From NCBI GenBank assembly GCA_002437435.1, contig DJPV01000073.1:1-7654 (forward strand): a DNA stretch of 7,654 nucleotides, given 5' to 3'. Both the position numbers and the translations under genes were made by a program. Below, piece by piece: positions 1-6,151 of this stretch. Below the pieces are notes generated by a model. That model made no database searches and had not been told where the DNA came from. It worked only from the letters and a program-made list of their open reading frames with translations. Each line of letters opens with the position of its first letter. Positions within the stretch are counted from its first letter, which is position 1. Source of the DNA: Lachnospiraceae bacterium UBA6403 (GTDB lineage Bacteria > Bacillota > Clostridia > Lachnospirales > Lachnospiraceae).

Positions 1-4
1 TAAA

Positions 5-47
5 TTAAAAACACTAAAGCCAGTCACTGCGTCTACAGTGGCTGGCT
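5..47 (-). terminator. Intrinsic terminator after spoVG
   Basis: Read on the minus strand, AGCCAGCCACTG and CAGTGACTGGCT form a 12-bp stem with one C-A mismatch around the 6-nt loop TAGACG (stem-loop at 18-47). It is followed by TTTAGTGTTTTT. It begins 12 bases after the spoVG stop codon and closes the glgC-glgD-spoVG transcription unit. No comparable stem with a U-run is seen earlier in that unit. Confidence 0.88.
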
Positions 48-59
48 CCGTTTCACGTC

Positions 60-320
60 TTAAGCTTCCAGTGATTCCTGATATTTCTCAAGTATCATCC
101 GTTGCAGACGTTCTCTTGTCTCAGTATTGATTGGATGTGCGATATCTCTATACTCACCATCTGCTGCTTTCCGGCTAGGCATCGCAATAAACAATCCCTT
201 ATCACCCTGGATCACTTTGATATCATGAACTACAAATTCATTATCAATTGTGATCGAAACGACGGCTTTCATCTTACCTTCTTTTTCAACACCCCTGACT
301 CTGATATCGGTCACCTGCAT
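60..320 (-). CDS. spoVG: Septation/sporulation regulator SpoVG
   Basis: This is an 86-residue SpoVG, a small nucleic-acid-binding regulator (established in Bacillus, Staphylococcus and Listeria) that affects septation, sporulation, capsule and virulence genes. The family hallmark is intact: VHDIKVI at 31-37, [10 protein letters not shown] at 42-51, then [11 protein letters not shown] at 54-64, followed by a charged C-terminal helix. It is slightly shorter than the roughly 97-residue Bacillus protein, with the difference at the poorly conserved tail. The ATG is set by AAGGGGG, 8 nt upstream (329-335). It lies 29 nt after glgD with no terminator between, so it is probably co-transcribed with the glycogen genes, and a strong terminator follows it. 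Its role here is inferred only from the family. Confidence 0.95.
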   Translation of the reverse strand: MQVTDIRVRGVEKEGKMKAVVSITIDNEFVVHDIKVIQGDKGLFIAMPSRKAADGEYRDIAHPINTETRERLQRMILEKYQESLEA

Positions 321-349
321 CGTGTGTACCCCCTTGTCTTTCTTATCTG

Positions 350-1474
350 CTACAATGCGTATCTGAAATTCTTCTCCACGATAACCTTGATGTCATCCGG
401 GCTACCCTGATGAACTGTATTTGCACGGATCGTATCTCTACTTTCTACAATACAGTTTTCAATTACACAATTATCCCCAATGTGTACATCGTTCAGAATG
501 ATAGAATTTCTGATCACACAGTTGTTGCCAATGTATACCTTCTTAAATAATACTGAATTTTCTACAGTACCATTTATGATACATCCACTTGCTACCAGGC
601 TGTTATTCACAACCGCTTCCCCATTATACTTTGCTGGCGGAAGATCCTCCACCTTGGAATAGATGTCAGGATGCTGCTTGAAGAAATAGTTTCTTACATC
701 TCTGTTCAGGAAATCCATGTTTGTCTTATAGTAAGACTCCTTGGTTCCGATGTTTCTCCAGTAAGTATCCATCTTATATCCATAAATCTTCTTTACATTC
801 TTATATCTTACAAGAATATCTCTTACAAAATCCGTTCTGCCTTCATTTGCACAGGTTTCCAGTAATTCGATGAGCTGTCTTCTTCTGATCACATAGATAC
901 CGGTTGAGATCGTGTTGTTGCCTGCAACCAGCGGCTTCTCCTCGAAATCTATGATACGGTTGTCCGCATCCATCTGTATTACACCAAAACGGTTCACATC
1001 ATCCTCTCCCGGTGCAAGATCCTTACATACAACCGTAATATCTGCACCCTTGCTGATGTGTTCTTCCAGAACCTTACCATAATCCAGCTTGTAGATGCCA
1101 TCACCGGATGCAATGACTACATATGGCTCATGACTTTCCTTCAGGAAATTGATGTTCTGATAAAGGGCATCTGCCGTACCTTTATACCAGTAGCTGTTCT
1201 CTGATGTAATGGTTGGTGTGAATATATAGAGACCACCCTGTTTTCTTCCGAAATCCCACCATTTGCTGGAATTCAGATGTTCATTCAGAGACCTGGTATT
1301 GTACTGTGTAAATACAGCTACCTTCTGGATATGGGAATTTGTCATATTCGAAAGGGCAAAATCAATAGCTCTGTAACCGCCAGTAATAGGCATAGCTGCA
1401 ACAGCTCTCTTTGCTGATAATTCACCCATCTTGTTGCTATTACCACCTGCTAAAATTATACCTAACGCTCTCAT
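350..1474 (-). CDS. glgD: GlgD, regulatory subunit of ADP-glucose pyrophosphorylase
   Basis: This 374-residue paralogue of GlgC has an N-terminal nucleotidyltransferase fold (about 1-250) and a shortened left-handed beta-helix (about 285-350). The GlgC phosphate-binding loop is degraded: [13 protein letters not shown] (8-20) has K15 where GlgC has the catalytic Arg. SGDG (123-126) replaces SGDH, while FEEKP (177-181) and YWRNIGT (238-244) remain. In Geobacillus and Ruminococcus, GlgD pairs with GlgC and modulates it rather than being a good catalyst, and the same is inferred here. The start is 2 nt after the glgC stop, and its Shine-Dalgarno AGGTGA (1481-1486) lies inside the last glgC codons. 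This implies translational coupling and near-equal subunit output. The protein lacks the extended C-terminal portion seen in GlgC. Confidence 0.93.
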   Translation of the reverse strand: MRALGIILAGGNSNKMGELSAKRAVAAMPITGGYRAIDFALSNMTNSHIQKVAVFTQYNTRSLNEHLNSSKWWDFGRKQGGLYIFTPTITSENSYWYKGTADALYQNINFLKESHEPYVVIASGDGIYKLDYGKVLEEHISKGADITVVCKDLAPGEDDVNRFGVIQMDADNRIIDFEEKPLVAGNNTISTGIYVIRRRQLIELLETCANEGRTDFVRDILVRYKNVKKIYGYKMDTYWRNIGTKESYYKTNMDFLNRDVRNYFFKQHPDIYSKVEDLPPAKYNGEAVVNNSLVASGCIINGTVENSVLFKKVYIGNNCVIRNSIILNDVHIGDNCVIENCIVESRDTIRANTVHQGSPDDIKVIVEKNFRYAL

Positions 1475-1476
1475 CT

Positions 1477-2745
1477 CTATTCACCTGCCTTTATAATACT
1501 TCCGCCACTCTTTAAACTGCCATCCGGATAATCTTCCGGAGTAGTCACGCCAGATATAGCAGTATTCTTACCGATTGTTACACCATCAGGAACAACTGAG
1601 TTCTCTCCGATCGTAACAAGTCCAAATGAATAGATCTGTGGCTTGAACTCGTTGACAGCTTCTTCTCCGATTCCAAGCTTAGCATCCTTACCAATCTTAA
1701 CATTCTCTGCGATGATAGCCTTGTCCATATAAGCATTCTCACCGATCGTTGCGTTATTCATAATGATCGAATTACGAATGACCGCACCCTTTTCGATCGT
1801 AACTCCGGAACCGATAACGGAATTCTCAACATCACCGTACACCTCTGTTCCTTCACCGATGATACATCTGCTTACTCTGCCGCTTGCATCTATGTACTGT
1901 GGTGGGATCGCATCTGTCTTGGTATAAATCTTCCAGAACTCCTCATACAGATTGAATTCAGGAACAATATCTACCAGTTCCATATTTGCTTCCCAGTAAG
2001 AACCAAGTGTTCCTACATCCTTCCAGTAACCCTTGAAATCGTATGCACAGATCTTCTTGCCATTTGCATGACAGTATGGAATGATATGCTTACCAAAGTC
2101 ACATTCCGGCTGATCCTTCATCTTTACAAGTGCCTCACGAAGCACCTTCCAGCTGAATATATATATACCCATAGATGCTTTGTTACTTCTAGGATTTGCA
2201 GGTTTCTCTTCAAATTCTGAAATAACATTGTTCTCATCTGTAATTACAACGCCAAATCTGCTAGCCTCTTCCCATGGTACCTGATATGTTGCAAGTGTGA
2301 TATCAGCATCACAGGATTTGTGATACTCCAGCATATTTTCATAGTCCATCTTATAGATATGATCACCAGATAAAATCAGAACATAATCCGGATTATAATA
2401 ATCTATAAACTCCAGGTTCTGATAAATAGCATTTGCAGTACCTGTATACCATTCGCTGTTATCACTTTTCTCATATGGTGGAAGGACTGTCACGCCTCCT
2501 ATGTTACGATCCAGATCCCAGGGAATACCGATTCCGATATGCTGGTTAAGCCTCAGTGGTCTGTACTGTGTAAGAACACCTACTGTATCAACGCCTGAAT
2601 TAATACAGTTGCTCAATGGGAAATCGATAATCTTGTATTTGCCGCCAAAAGCTACAGCCGGCTTAGCCAGATTAGAGGTCAGAACACCTAAACGGCTTCC
2701 CTGTCCTCCTGCAAGAAGCATGGCTATCATTTCTTTCTTAATCAT
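1477..2745 (-). CDS. glgC: Glucose-1-phosphate adenylyltransferase (ADP-glucose pyrophosphorylase), catalytic subunit
   Basis: GlgC makes ADP-glucose from ATP and glucose-1-phosphate, the committed step of bacterial glycogen synthesis, in the cytoplasm. The 422-residue protein has an intact nucleotide loop [13 protein letters not shown] (11-23, R18), AKPAVAFGG (27-35), the metal-binding SGDH (126-129, D128), the sugar-phosphate motif FEEKP (178-182) and YWKDVGT (240-246). Hexapeptide repeats of the left-handed beta-helix follow (about 290-400: [28 protein letters not shown]). Length matches the family (about 380-430). The ATG is preceded by AAGGGG (2753-2758) at 7 nt. It is first in an operon with glgD and spoVG, and a promoter with a consensus TATAAT lies 35-40 nt upstream. 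No synthase, branching or debranching gene is in the window. Confidence 0.96.
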   Translation of the reverse strand: MIKKEMIAMLLAGGQGSRLGVLTSNLAKPAVAFGGKYKIIDFPLSNCINSGVDTVGVLTQYRPLRLNQHIGIGIPWDLDRNIGGVTVLPPYEKSDNSEWYTGTANAIYQNLEFIDYYNPDYVLILSGDHIYKMDYENMLEYHKSCDADITLATYQVPWEEASRFGVVITDENNVISEFEEKPANPRSNKASMGIYIFSWKVLREALVKMKDQPECDFGKHIIPYCHANGKKICAYDFKGYWKDVGTLGSYWEANMELVDIVPEFNLYEEFWKIYTKTDAIPPQYIDASGRVSRCIIGEGTEVYGDVENSVIGSGVTIEKGAVIRNSIIMNNATIGENAYMDKAIIAENVKIGKDAKLGIGEEAVNEFKPQIYSFGLVTIGENSVVPDGVTIGKNTAISGVTTPEDYPDGSLKSGGSIIKAGE

Positions 2746-2779
2746 AATGTCACCCCTTCGTGCGTATTAATATAAATGC

Positions 2780-2807
2780 ATTATACCACTGTTTTTGTAA
2801 TAAGCAA
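2780..2807 (-). promoter_or_regulatory. Sigma-A-type promoter of glgC-glgD-spoVG
   Basis: On the minus strand a perfect TATAAT (2780-2785) is preceded by TGG, giving an extended -10 (TGnTATAAT). A poor -35 TTGCTT (2802-2807) lies 16 bp upstream. The predicted start of transcription is near 2773, leaving a leader of about 28 nt that contains the glgC Shine-Dalgarno. The weak -35 with an extended -10 leaves room for control by upstream sites. Confidence 0.7.
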
Positions 2808-2811
2808 AGTT

Positions 2812-2835
2812 TTTTATTGCATTTACACAATAAAA
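2812..2835. promoter_or_regulatory. Perfect dyad immediately upstream of the glgC -35, possible operator
   Basis: TTTTATTG and CAATAAAA form a perfect 8-bp inverted repeat around an 8-nt spacer, 4 bp upstream of the glgC -35. The position suits an activator or repressor site. The sequence is AT-rich and lacks the central CG of a CcpA cre site. No binding protein can be named. Confidence 0.35.
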
Positions 2836-2888
2836 GTTGGAAGAATATGGAAATTTTAAACATTTTTACAAAATAAACACAAATTTTG

Positions 2889-2903
2889 CATGGATTTTCC
2901 ATG
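2889..2903. promoter_or_regulatory. Short perfect dyad CATGGA-TTT-TCCATG
   Basis: Six-bp perfect arms around 3 nt form a 15-bp palindrome in an otherwise AT-only stretch, about 200 bp before the asparaginase start and upstream of its candidate promoter. It has the size of a dimeric regulator site. No regulator is recognised. Confidence 0.25.
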
Positions 2904-2966
2904 TATCTTTTAACAATTTTTACTGTCTATTTTTGATTAAAAAATTTTCTTTCCTGTATTCTCCGG

Positions 2967-2984
2967 GTAGAAATGGCTTTCTAC
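2967..2984 (+). promoter_or_regulatory. Leader hairpin GTAGAAA-TGGC-TTTCTAC
   Basis: A perfect 7-bp stem surrounds a 4-nt loop, about 120 bp upstream of the asparaginase-like gene. There is no U-run after it, so it is not a terminator. It could be a DNA operator or a hairpin in a long leader. Confidence 0.3.
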
Positions 2985-3021
2985 TTGTGATAAACTCTAA
3001 TTAATTATTTTACCGCTATAT

Positions 3022-3048
3022 GATCAGGTGTCTCAGCAGACTATGATC
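3022..3048 (+). promoter_or_regulatory. Two-part leader hairpin before the asparaginase-like gene
   Basis: GATCA/TGATC (5 bp) encloses GTCT/AGAC (4 bp) around a CAGC loop, with a GGT/TA internal loop. It ends 53 nt before the start codon, so it does not hide the ribosome binding site. Its function is unknown. Confidence 0.3.
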
Positions 3049-3101
3049 TGCCGTTATTTCATTGATGCCTGAATATACGAAGATGAAAGGACGAAGAACT
3101 T

Positions 3102-4703
3102 ATGGCTGAAATTTTAGTAAAAGAATACCGCGGCGACGTTGTTGAAAATGTACATTATGGATCTATTGCTATTGTTTCATCAACCGGCGAAACGATCGCT
3201 TATACCGGTGATATCGAACGCCAGACTTATATGCGTTCCGCAAGCAAACCGATCCAGGTGCTCCCAACCCTTCTCGCAGGTCTTCATAAAAAATACAACC
3301 TGAACGAGGAAGAGGTCACGATCTGCAATTCCTCCCACTGGGGCAGCAATCATCATATCTATGTGCTTCAAAGCATCATGGAAAAGACCGGTTTAAAAGA
3401 AGAAGATATGATCATGAATCCAACGATCTCCACATCTGCAACACCTCTTGCAGACAAGCTCACACTTGGTTCCAAGTTAAATCCTGTAGAAGGAAAGAGC
3501 CGTTTGCAGCACTGCTGTTCCGGCAAACACTTAAGCCTTATGATGCTGCAGCGAGAACTGACAGGAAAAGTCACCGGCTACCAGCTTCCTGACTCTCCTG
3601 TCCAGAAACAGATCATCTCATTCTTATCCATGCTAAGCCAGACCCCGACTTACCGGATCAGTCTGGGAATCGATGGCTGTGGCGTTCCGGTATTTGCACT
3701 TCCAATGCGGAATATCGCACTTGCTTATGCAAAACTTGCAGATCCATTCAACCTGCCGGATGATATACGGGAAGCAATCACCTATAACTTCGACTGTATT
3801 AACAAGAATCCGGAAAAGATCAACGATTACTTTACCCCTTCCTACTATGTAAATAAAAATCCTGATCTTCTTATGAAGGACGGTTCCAGAGGTGTGATCT
3901 GTATGGCAATCCGAAGCAGGAAGCTCGGTATCGTGATCAAACTTGAAGATGGCTGGAGCGACGAATATCAGGGTATCATTGTTGCCCGTGTTTTAGAGCA
4001 GCTTCAGTATGATGATAAAGAACTGATCGAACAGCTTAAGAAAACGTATAACACAAAGATTTATAACGACTGCAAGGACGAAGTCGGCCACGCCGAAGCA
4101 GATTTTGATATTCATATCGAACAGTCCTATTTCGATGAGTTATTCGGAAATACAGAACCGGACGAGGACGATTCGGATGAATCTGATGCAGACACTTCAG
4201 ACGGAACCTCTGATTCCGAAGATTCCGATGTAAATTCTTCGATCGAAGACGAAGATATGGAAGAACTTGAAGATACAGACGAAAACGACGAATCATCCGG
4301 TCAAAAAAGCAGCTTTGAAAGCTCTGACTTTATAAGCAGTCTTTTGAATATGCGAGGCAAAAAATCCCGGTCAAATTCCGAGCATAAGCCTGTCACAGAT
4401 AATAATGATATGGATGAACTGGAAGATATCAACGAGGATTCCGAAGCAGATGAGGACATTGAAGATGAGGAACAGCTCTCTGCAGAAGAGCGTGCCAGAC
4501 GCCGTGCAATCCGTGACCGCAGATCCATTCTCGGTCAGAATGTTGTCCTGCCATCATCCAACCAGACTTTCATCCAGAATCCAATGACCGATCCGATGCG
4601 TCCTGTAAAATCTGCCAAGGTGATCTCCACCATCCAGAATAATGACGCTGAATTCGAAGTCTTTGACACGGAAGGCAATGAAGATAACAACGAGCAGGAA
4701 TAA
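3102..4703 (+). CDS. L-asparaginase II-family (Rhizobium etli type) protein with long acidic C-terminal tail
   Basis: Residues 1 to about 345 match the asparaginase II (Rhizobium etli class) family, which hydrolyses L-asparagine to aspartate and ammonia. The conserved sites are all visible: RSASKP (45-50, Ser and Lys of the SxxK catalytic pair), CNSSHWG (75-81), CCSGKH (138-143) and DGCGVP (191-196). The Cys/Lys/Cys/Asp positions known to bind zinc in the R. etli enzyme are therefore present. The Glu usual after SHxG is Ser here. Family members are normally about 330-350 residues, but this one has 533. Residues 351-400 have 26 Asp/Glu and no Lys/Arg. A mixed segment with a possible short helix (404-420) follows, then a second acidic block (433-457), an Arg-rich patch (464-474) and a polar end. 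DMEELED (385-391) and DMDELED (436-442) suggest internal duplication. There is no signal peptide. AAAGGA (3086-3091) supports the ATG. The last five codons and stop lie in the 4689-5127 inverted repeat. Enzyme activity is inferred. Confidence 0.88.
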   Translation: MAEILVKEYRGDVVENVHYGSIAIVSSTGETIAYTGDIERQTYMRSASKPIQVLPTLLAGLHKKYNLNEEEVTICNSSHWGSNHHIYVLQSIMEKTGLKEEDMIMNPTISTSATPLADKLTLGSKLNPVEGKSRLQHCCSGKHLSLMMLQRELTGKVTGYQLPDSPVQKQIISFLSMLSQTPTYRISLGIDGCGVPVFALPMRNIALAYAKLADPFNLPDDIREAITYNFDCINKNPEKINDYFTPSYYVNKNPDLLMKDGSRGVICMAIRSRKLGIVIKLEDGWSDEYQGIIVARVLEQLQYDDKELIEQLKKTYNTKIYNDCKDEVGHAEADFDIHIEQSYFDELFGNTEPDEDDSDESDADTSDGTSDSEDSDVNSSIEDEDMEELEDTDENDESSGQKSSFESSDFISSLLNMRGKKSRSNSEHKPVTDNNDMDELEDINEDSEADEDIEDEEQLSAEERARRRAIRDRRSILGQNVVLPSSNQTFIQNPMTDPMRPVKSAKVISTIQNNDAEFEVFDTEGNEDNNEQE

Positions 4704-4863
4704 CACCATGCTTTGATAGGTTGTTTAGGTTTTATATAAGATTGCAATATAGCGTACACTTATCAACAACACCCGTATGGCTATTCCACTATAAATGACT
4801 TACTGCGGTTTCTGTTCGCAGCACATGTCTTATTCGTAAATACTCCTGTGCCAACTGAGCGGA

Positions 4864-4908
4864 GCACTTAGTGAAGACGAGCGTTAGCGCGAAGTCTGAG
4901 GTTAGTGC
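4864..4908 (+). repeat. Apical hairpin repeat, copy 1
   Basis: This is the first of two direct repeats in the loop of the long palindrome. The outer stem is GCACT/AGTGC (4864-4868 with 4904-4908) and the inner stem is AGAC/GTCT (4875-4878 with 4894-4897), enclosing GAGCGTTAGCGCGAA. It shares CACTTAG, GAGCGyTAGCG-like and GAGGTTAGTG segments with copy 2. Strand is nominal. Confidence 0.8.
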
Positions 4909-4920
4909 GTGCCATGTAAG

Positions 4921-4965
4921 TACACTTAGCGAAAACAAGCGCTAGCGTAGTTTGAGGTTAGTGTA
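4921..4965 (+). repeat. Apical hairpin repeat, copy 2
   Basis: This is the second copy. The outer stem is TACACT/AGTGTA (4921-4926 with 4960-4965) and the inner stem is AAAC/GTTT (4933-4936 with 4950-4953), around the self-complementary CGCTAGCG (4940-4947). Relative to copy 1, a G-C pair became A-T in both the outer stem (4864/4908 versus 4922/4964) and the inner stem (4876/4896 versus 4934/4952). Base pairing is therefore kept despite sequence change. Copy 2 is 2 nt shorter in its loop. Confidence 0.8.
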
Positions 4966-5112
4966 GCTTACTCGAATTCGACAATGTGCAGCTCACAACG
5001 AAATCCTCGTATATGTCATGTTATAGTGGAACAACCATACGGGTGTTGTTGATATGTTTGCTATATTTTATGCAATCTTATATAAAGTCTGATAGTGTTA
5101 TAAAGCATGGTG

Positions 5113-5514
5113 TTATTCCTGCTCGTTCTGACATTCAGGGCAGATACCAACGTATTCAAGGTTATGCGATTCTATGATAAAGCCCTCATCCGCTAATCTT
5201 CCCCGCTCATCAATCTCCGGATCATATGGCACATGGCTGTCGAAGATTCTTCCGCATCTGGTACAGATAATATGATAATGCGGAACCGGATTGCCATCAA
5301 AATGCTCATTCTTATCAAATGAGAACACATTCATGATAATGCCCTCATCTACAGCATCCGCCAGCACTCTGTACACGGTCGATGCACCTATATTGTAACC
5401 CCTCTCCACCAGAATCTGATGAAGCTGCTGAGCAGTCGGATGACATTTCAATTCCTTTATAACCGAATATATAACCTGTTTTTGTTTTGTATTTCTTTTC
5501 TCTGCCATACCCAT
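5113..5514 (-). CDS. perR: PerR-type Fur family transcriptional regulator
   Basis: This 133-residue Fur-family repressor has an N-terminal winged helix (about 8-65, recognition region GASTVYRVL) and a C-terminal dimerisation and metal domain. The PerR regulatory-metal ligands are all present: H25 in CHPTA, D73 in HFDGN, H79 and H81 in HYH, and D92 in IFD. The structural zinc site is also complete, with C84/C87 (CTRC) and C125/C128 (CPEC). In PerR these His residues bind Fe/Mn and are oxidised by peroxide, releasing DNA. That makes a peroxide-stress repressor the best call, though Fur or Zur specificity cannot be excluded from sequence alone. Two starts are possible. GGAG lies only 3 nt from the first ATG but 9 nt from an ATG two codons on (5506-5508), which would give MAEKR and is perhaps the true start. 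It is divergent from the GntR cassette and convergent with the asparaginase-like gene, and its last codons lie in the long inverted repeat. Confidence 0.88.
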   Translation of the reverse strand: MGMAEKRNTKQKQVIYSVIKELKCHPTAQQLHQILVERGYNIGASTVYRVLADAVDEGIIMNVFSFDKNEHFDGNPVPHYHIICTRCGRIFDSHVPYDPEIDERGRLADEGFIIESHNLEYVGICPECQNEQE

Positions 5515-5555
5515 TCACTCCAATAATTTATTCCGATCTTACTTTTGATAAGTCT

Positions 5556-5584
5556 ATACTAACACATATTTTGACAGGTTTGAA
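5556..5584 (-). promoter_or_regulatory. Candidate perR promoter
   Basis: On the minus strand TTCAAA (5579-5584), 17 bp, TAGTAT (5556-5561) matches four of six bases in each box with ideal spacing. The start codon is about 42-50 nt downstream. It is a weak match, and other AT-rich hexamers nearby could serve. Confidence 0.35.
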
Positions 5585-5592
5585 TACATTTT

Positions 5593-5607
5593 TAAGAATT
5601 GTTCTCA
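5593..5607. promoter_or_regulatory. Possible Fur/PerR-type box upstream of perR
   Basis: TAAGAATTGTTCTCA is an imperfect 7-1-7 dyad agreeing with the PerR box TTATAATnATTATAA at about 9 of 14 positions. It lies just upstream of the candidate perR -35. Autoregulation is common in this family. The match is only moderate in AT-rich DNA. Confidence 0.3.
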
Positions 5608-5722
5608 TTAATTTTGACCAATAAATGGCAATTTACCTTTAACTGGAAGTTCTTGCAACCACATAAAGACTTTTAAATTTATTTTTACCATATAGAGATA
5701 TTTATAAGATTTTATTTTGTGC

Positions 5723-5751
5723 TTGACATTCCAAGTGTATCGGTGTACTAT
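5723..5751 (+). promoter_or_regulatory. Sigma-A promoter of the GntR-ABC operon
   Basis: A consensus TTGACA (5723-5728), an exact 17-bp spacer and TACTAT (5746-5751) make this the best promoter in the window. Transcription should start near 5757-5758, giving a leader of only about 25 nt that carries AGGAGGG. The -10 overlaps a perfect dyad. Confidence 0.88.
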
Positions 5752-5763
5752 TCTACTAGTACA
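5744..5763. promoter_or_regulatory. Probable GntR (YtrA-type) operator over the -10
   Basis: TGTACTA and TAGTACA are perfect 7-bp inverted arms separated by TTCTAC, covering the -10 and the predicted start site of the operon. Position and symmetry fit autorepression by the dimeric GntR protein encoded just downstream. YtrA-type regulators are known to bind GTGTA/TACAC-like dyads at their own promoters. Assignment to this protein is inferred. Confidence 0.7.
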
Positions 5764-5769
5764 GTAGTT

Positions 5770-5776
5770 AGGAGGG
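5770..5776 (+). promoter_or_regulatory. Ribosome binding site fixing a TTG start
   Basis: AGGAGGG lies 6 nt before TTG (5783-5785). No in-frame ATG or GTG lies near it, so this site decides the TTG start of the GntR gene. Confidence 0.85.
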
Positions 5777-5782
5777 AAGCAT

Positions 5783-6139
5783 TTGGACTTTAAATCAAAC
5801 CTGCCGATCTACCTTCAGGTCATCGATGATATAAAAAAGAAGATCATTACAGGTGTCCTGCCACTTGGCACCAAGCTCCCGTCATCCAGAGAGCTTGCTA
5901 TCCAATATGACATCAACCCGAATACCGCGGCGAGGGTTTATAACGAGATGGAATCTCTCGGACTGTCATATACGAAACGCGGAATTGGTACATTTGTAAC
6001 AGAAGATCCTCAGATGATCGATCGGCTGAAACAGGAACAGTTAAAGCAGATCCTTACGGTTCTGGATGAACAGCTCACCGGAATGGGATATACACCGGAA
6101 GAGATCATCCGATTATTACAGGATTACTATTCCCTGTAA
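5783..6139 (+). CDS. GntR family (YtrA subfamily) transcriptional regulator
   Basis: This 118-residue regulator has an N-terminal GntR winged helix (about 7-73). Visible elements are IYLQVIDDIKKKI, the PLGTKLPSSRELA turn, the recognition helix around NPNTAARVYNEME (45-57) and the wing KRGIGTFV (65-72). Only a short helical C-terminus follows (75-118), with no large ligand domain. That short form, next to ABC exporter genes, is the YtrA subfamily, in which the C-terminal helices dimerise. It probably represses its own operon through the dyad over the -10 and is relieved by envelope or antimicrobial stress; the inducer is unknown. Translation starts at TTG with a strong Shine-Dalgarno. The ABC ATPase follows after 27 nt. 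Confidence 0.92.
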   Translation: MDFKSNLPIYLQVIDDIKKKIITGVLPLGTKLPSSRELAIQYDINPNTAARVYNEMESLGLSYTKRGIGTFVTEDPQMIDRLKQEQLKQILTVLDEQLTGMGYTPEEIIRLLQDYYSL

Positions 6140-6151
6140 AAACAAGTATTG

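Larger units (their letters stand above)
2746..3101. other. Divergent intergenic region between glgC and the asparaginase-like gene
   Basis: This is 356 bp of AT-rich DNA with no plausible coding sequence. The glgC side holds the glgC Shine-Dalgarno, promoter and an adjacent dyad. The other side holds three short dyads (2889-2903, 2967-2984, 3022-3048) and the Shine-Dalgarno AAAGGA (3086-3091), 10 nt before the asparaginase ATG. No strong plus-strand promoter is visible. The best candidate is TTGATT (2934-2939), 18 bp, TATTCT (2958-2963), which is weak in both boxes. If it is real, the leader would be about 130 nt long and contain the last two dyads as RNA hairpins. Confidence 0.6.
4689..5127. 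repeat. Long imperfect inverted repeat spanning a convergent intergenic region and both gene ends
   Basis: The arms at 4689-4799 and 5015-5127 are reverse complements in ordered exact blocks: 26 bp (4689-4714 with 5102-5127), 16 bp (4731-4746 with 5071-5086), 7 bp (4747-4753 with 5060-5066), 20 bp (4761-4780 with 5035-5054) and 11 bp (4784-4794 with 5021-5031). Weaker pairing continues inward (4821-4829 with 4980-4989). The outermost block contains the last five codons and stop of both convergent genes (asparaginase-like and perR), each ending Asn-Glu-Gln-Glu. No target-site duplication is visible outside the arms and there is no transposase. It may be a MITE-like element, an inverted duplication of a gene end made by template switching, or a shared bidirectional 3' structure. 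The exact blocks are certain; the interpretation is open. Confidence 0.93.

Noticed and set aside
2812..2835. CcpA cre site at the glgC promoter
   Set aside because: The dyad lacks the central CG and the TGnAA...TTnCA pattern of cre sites.
4036..4528. Minus-strand open frames opposite the acidic tail
   Set aside because: They are Ser/Arg-rich mirror images of the Asp/Glu/Ser codons on the plus strand, lack convincing ribosome binding sites and show no recognisable domain.
4715..4730. GATAG similarity in direct orientation between 4715 and 5091 inside the arms
   Set aside because: Only five to seven bases match in a segment where the arms otherwise do not pair; this is expected by chance.
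5030..5050. Local AACAAC/GTTGTT hairpin as a normal perR terminator
   Set aside because: The 6-bp stem is weak and no U-run follows on either strand; it is better treated as part of the long inverted repeat.
4704..5112. CRISPR array or classic insertion sequence
   Set aside because: There are only two degenerate direct repeats about 57 nt apart, with no spacers of regular size, no cas genes, no transposase and no target-site duplication at the ends.
4689..5127. Invertible promoter or phase-variation switch
   Set aside because: The inverted repeats could in principle recombine, but the roughly 215-bp spacer has no promoter pointing out, there is no recombinase nearby, and both arms sit at gene 3' ends, where inversion would change little.
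4986..5177. Small plus-strand open frame in the right palindrome arm
   Set aside because: It overlaps the perR 3' end in antisense, has no good Shine-Dalgarno and follows the repeat sequence, so coding is unlikely.
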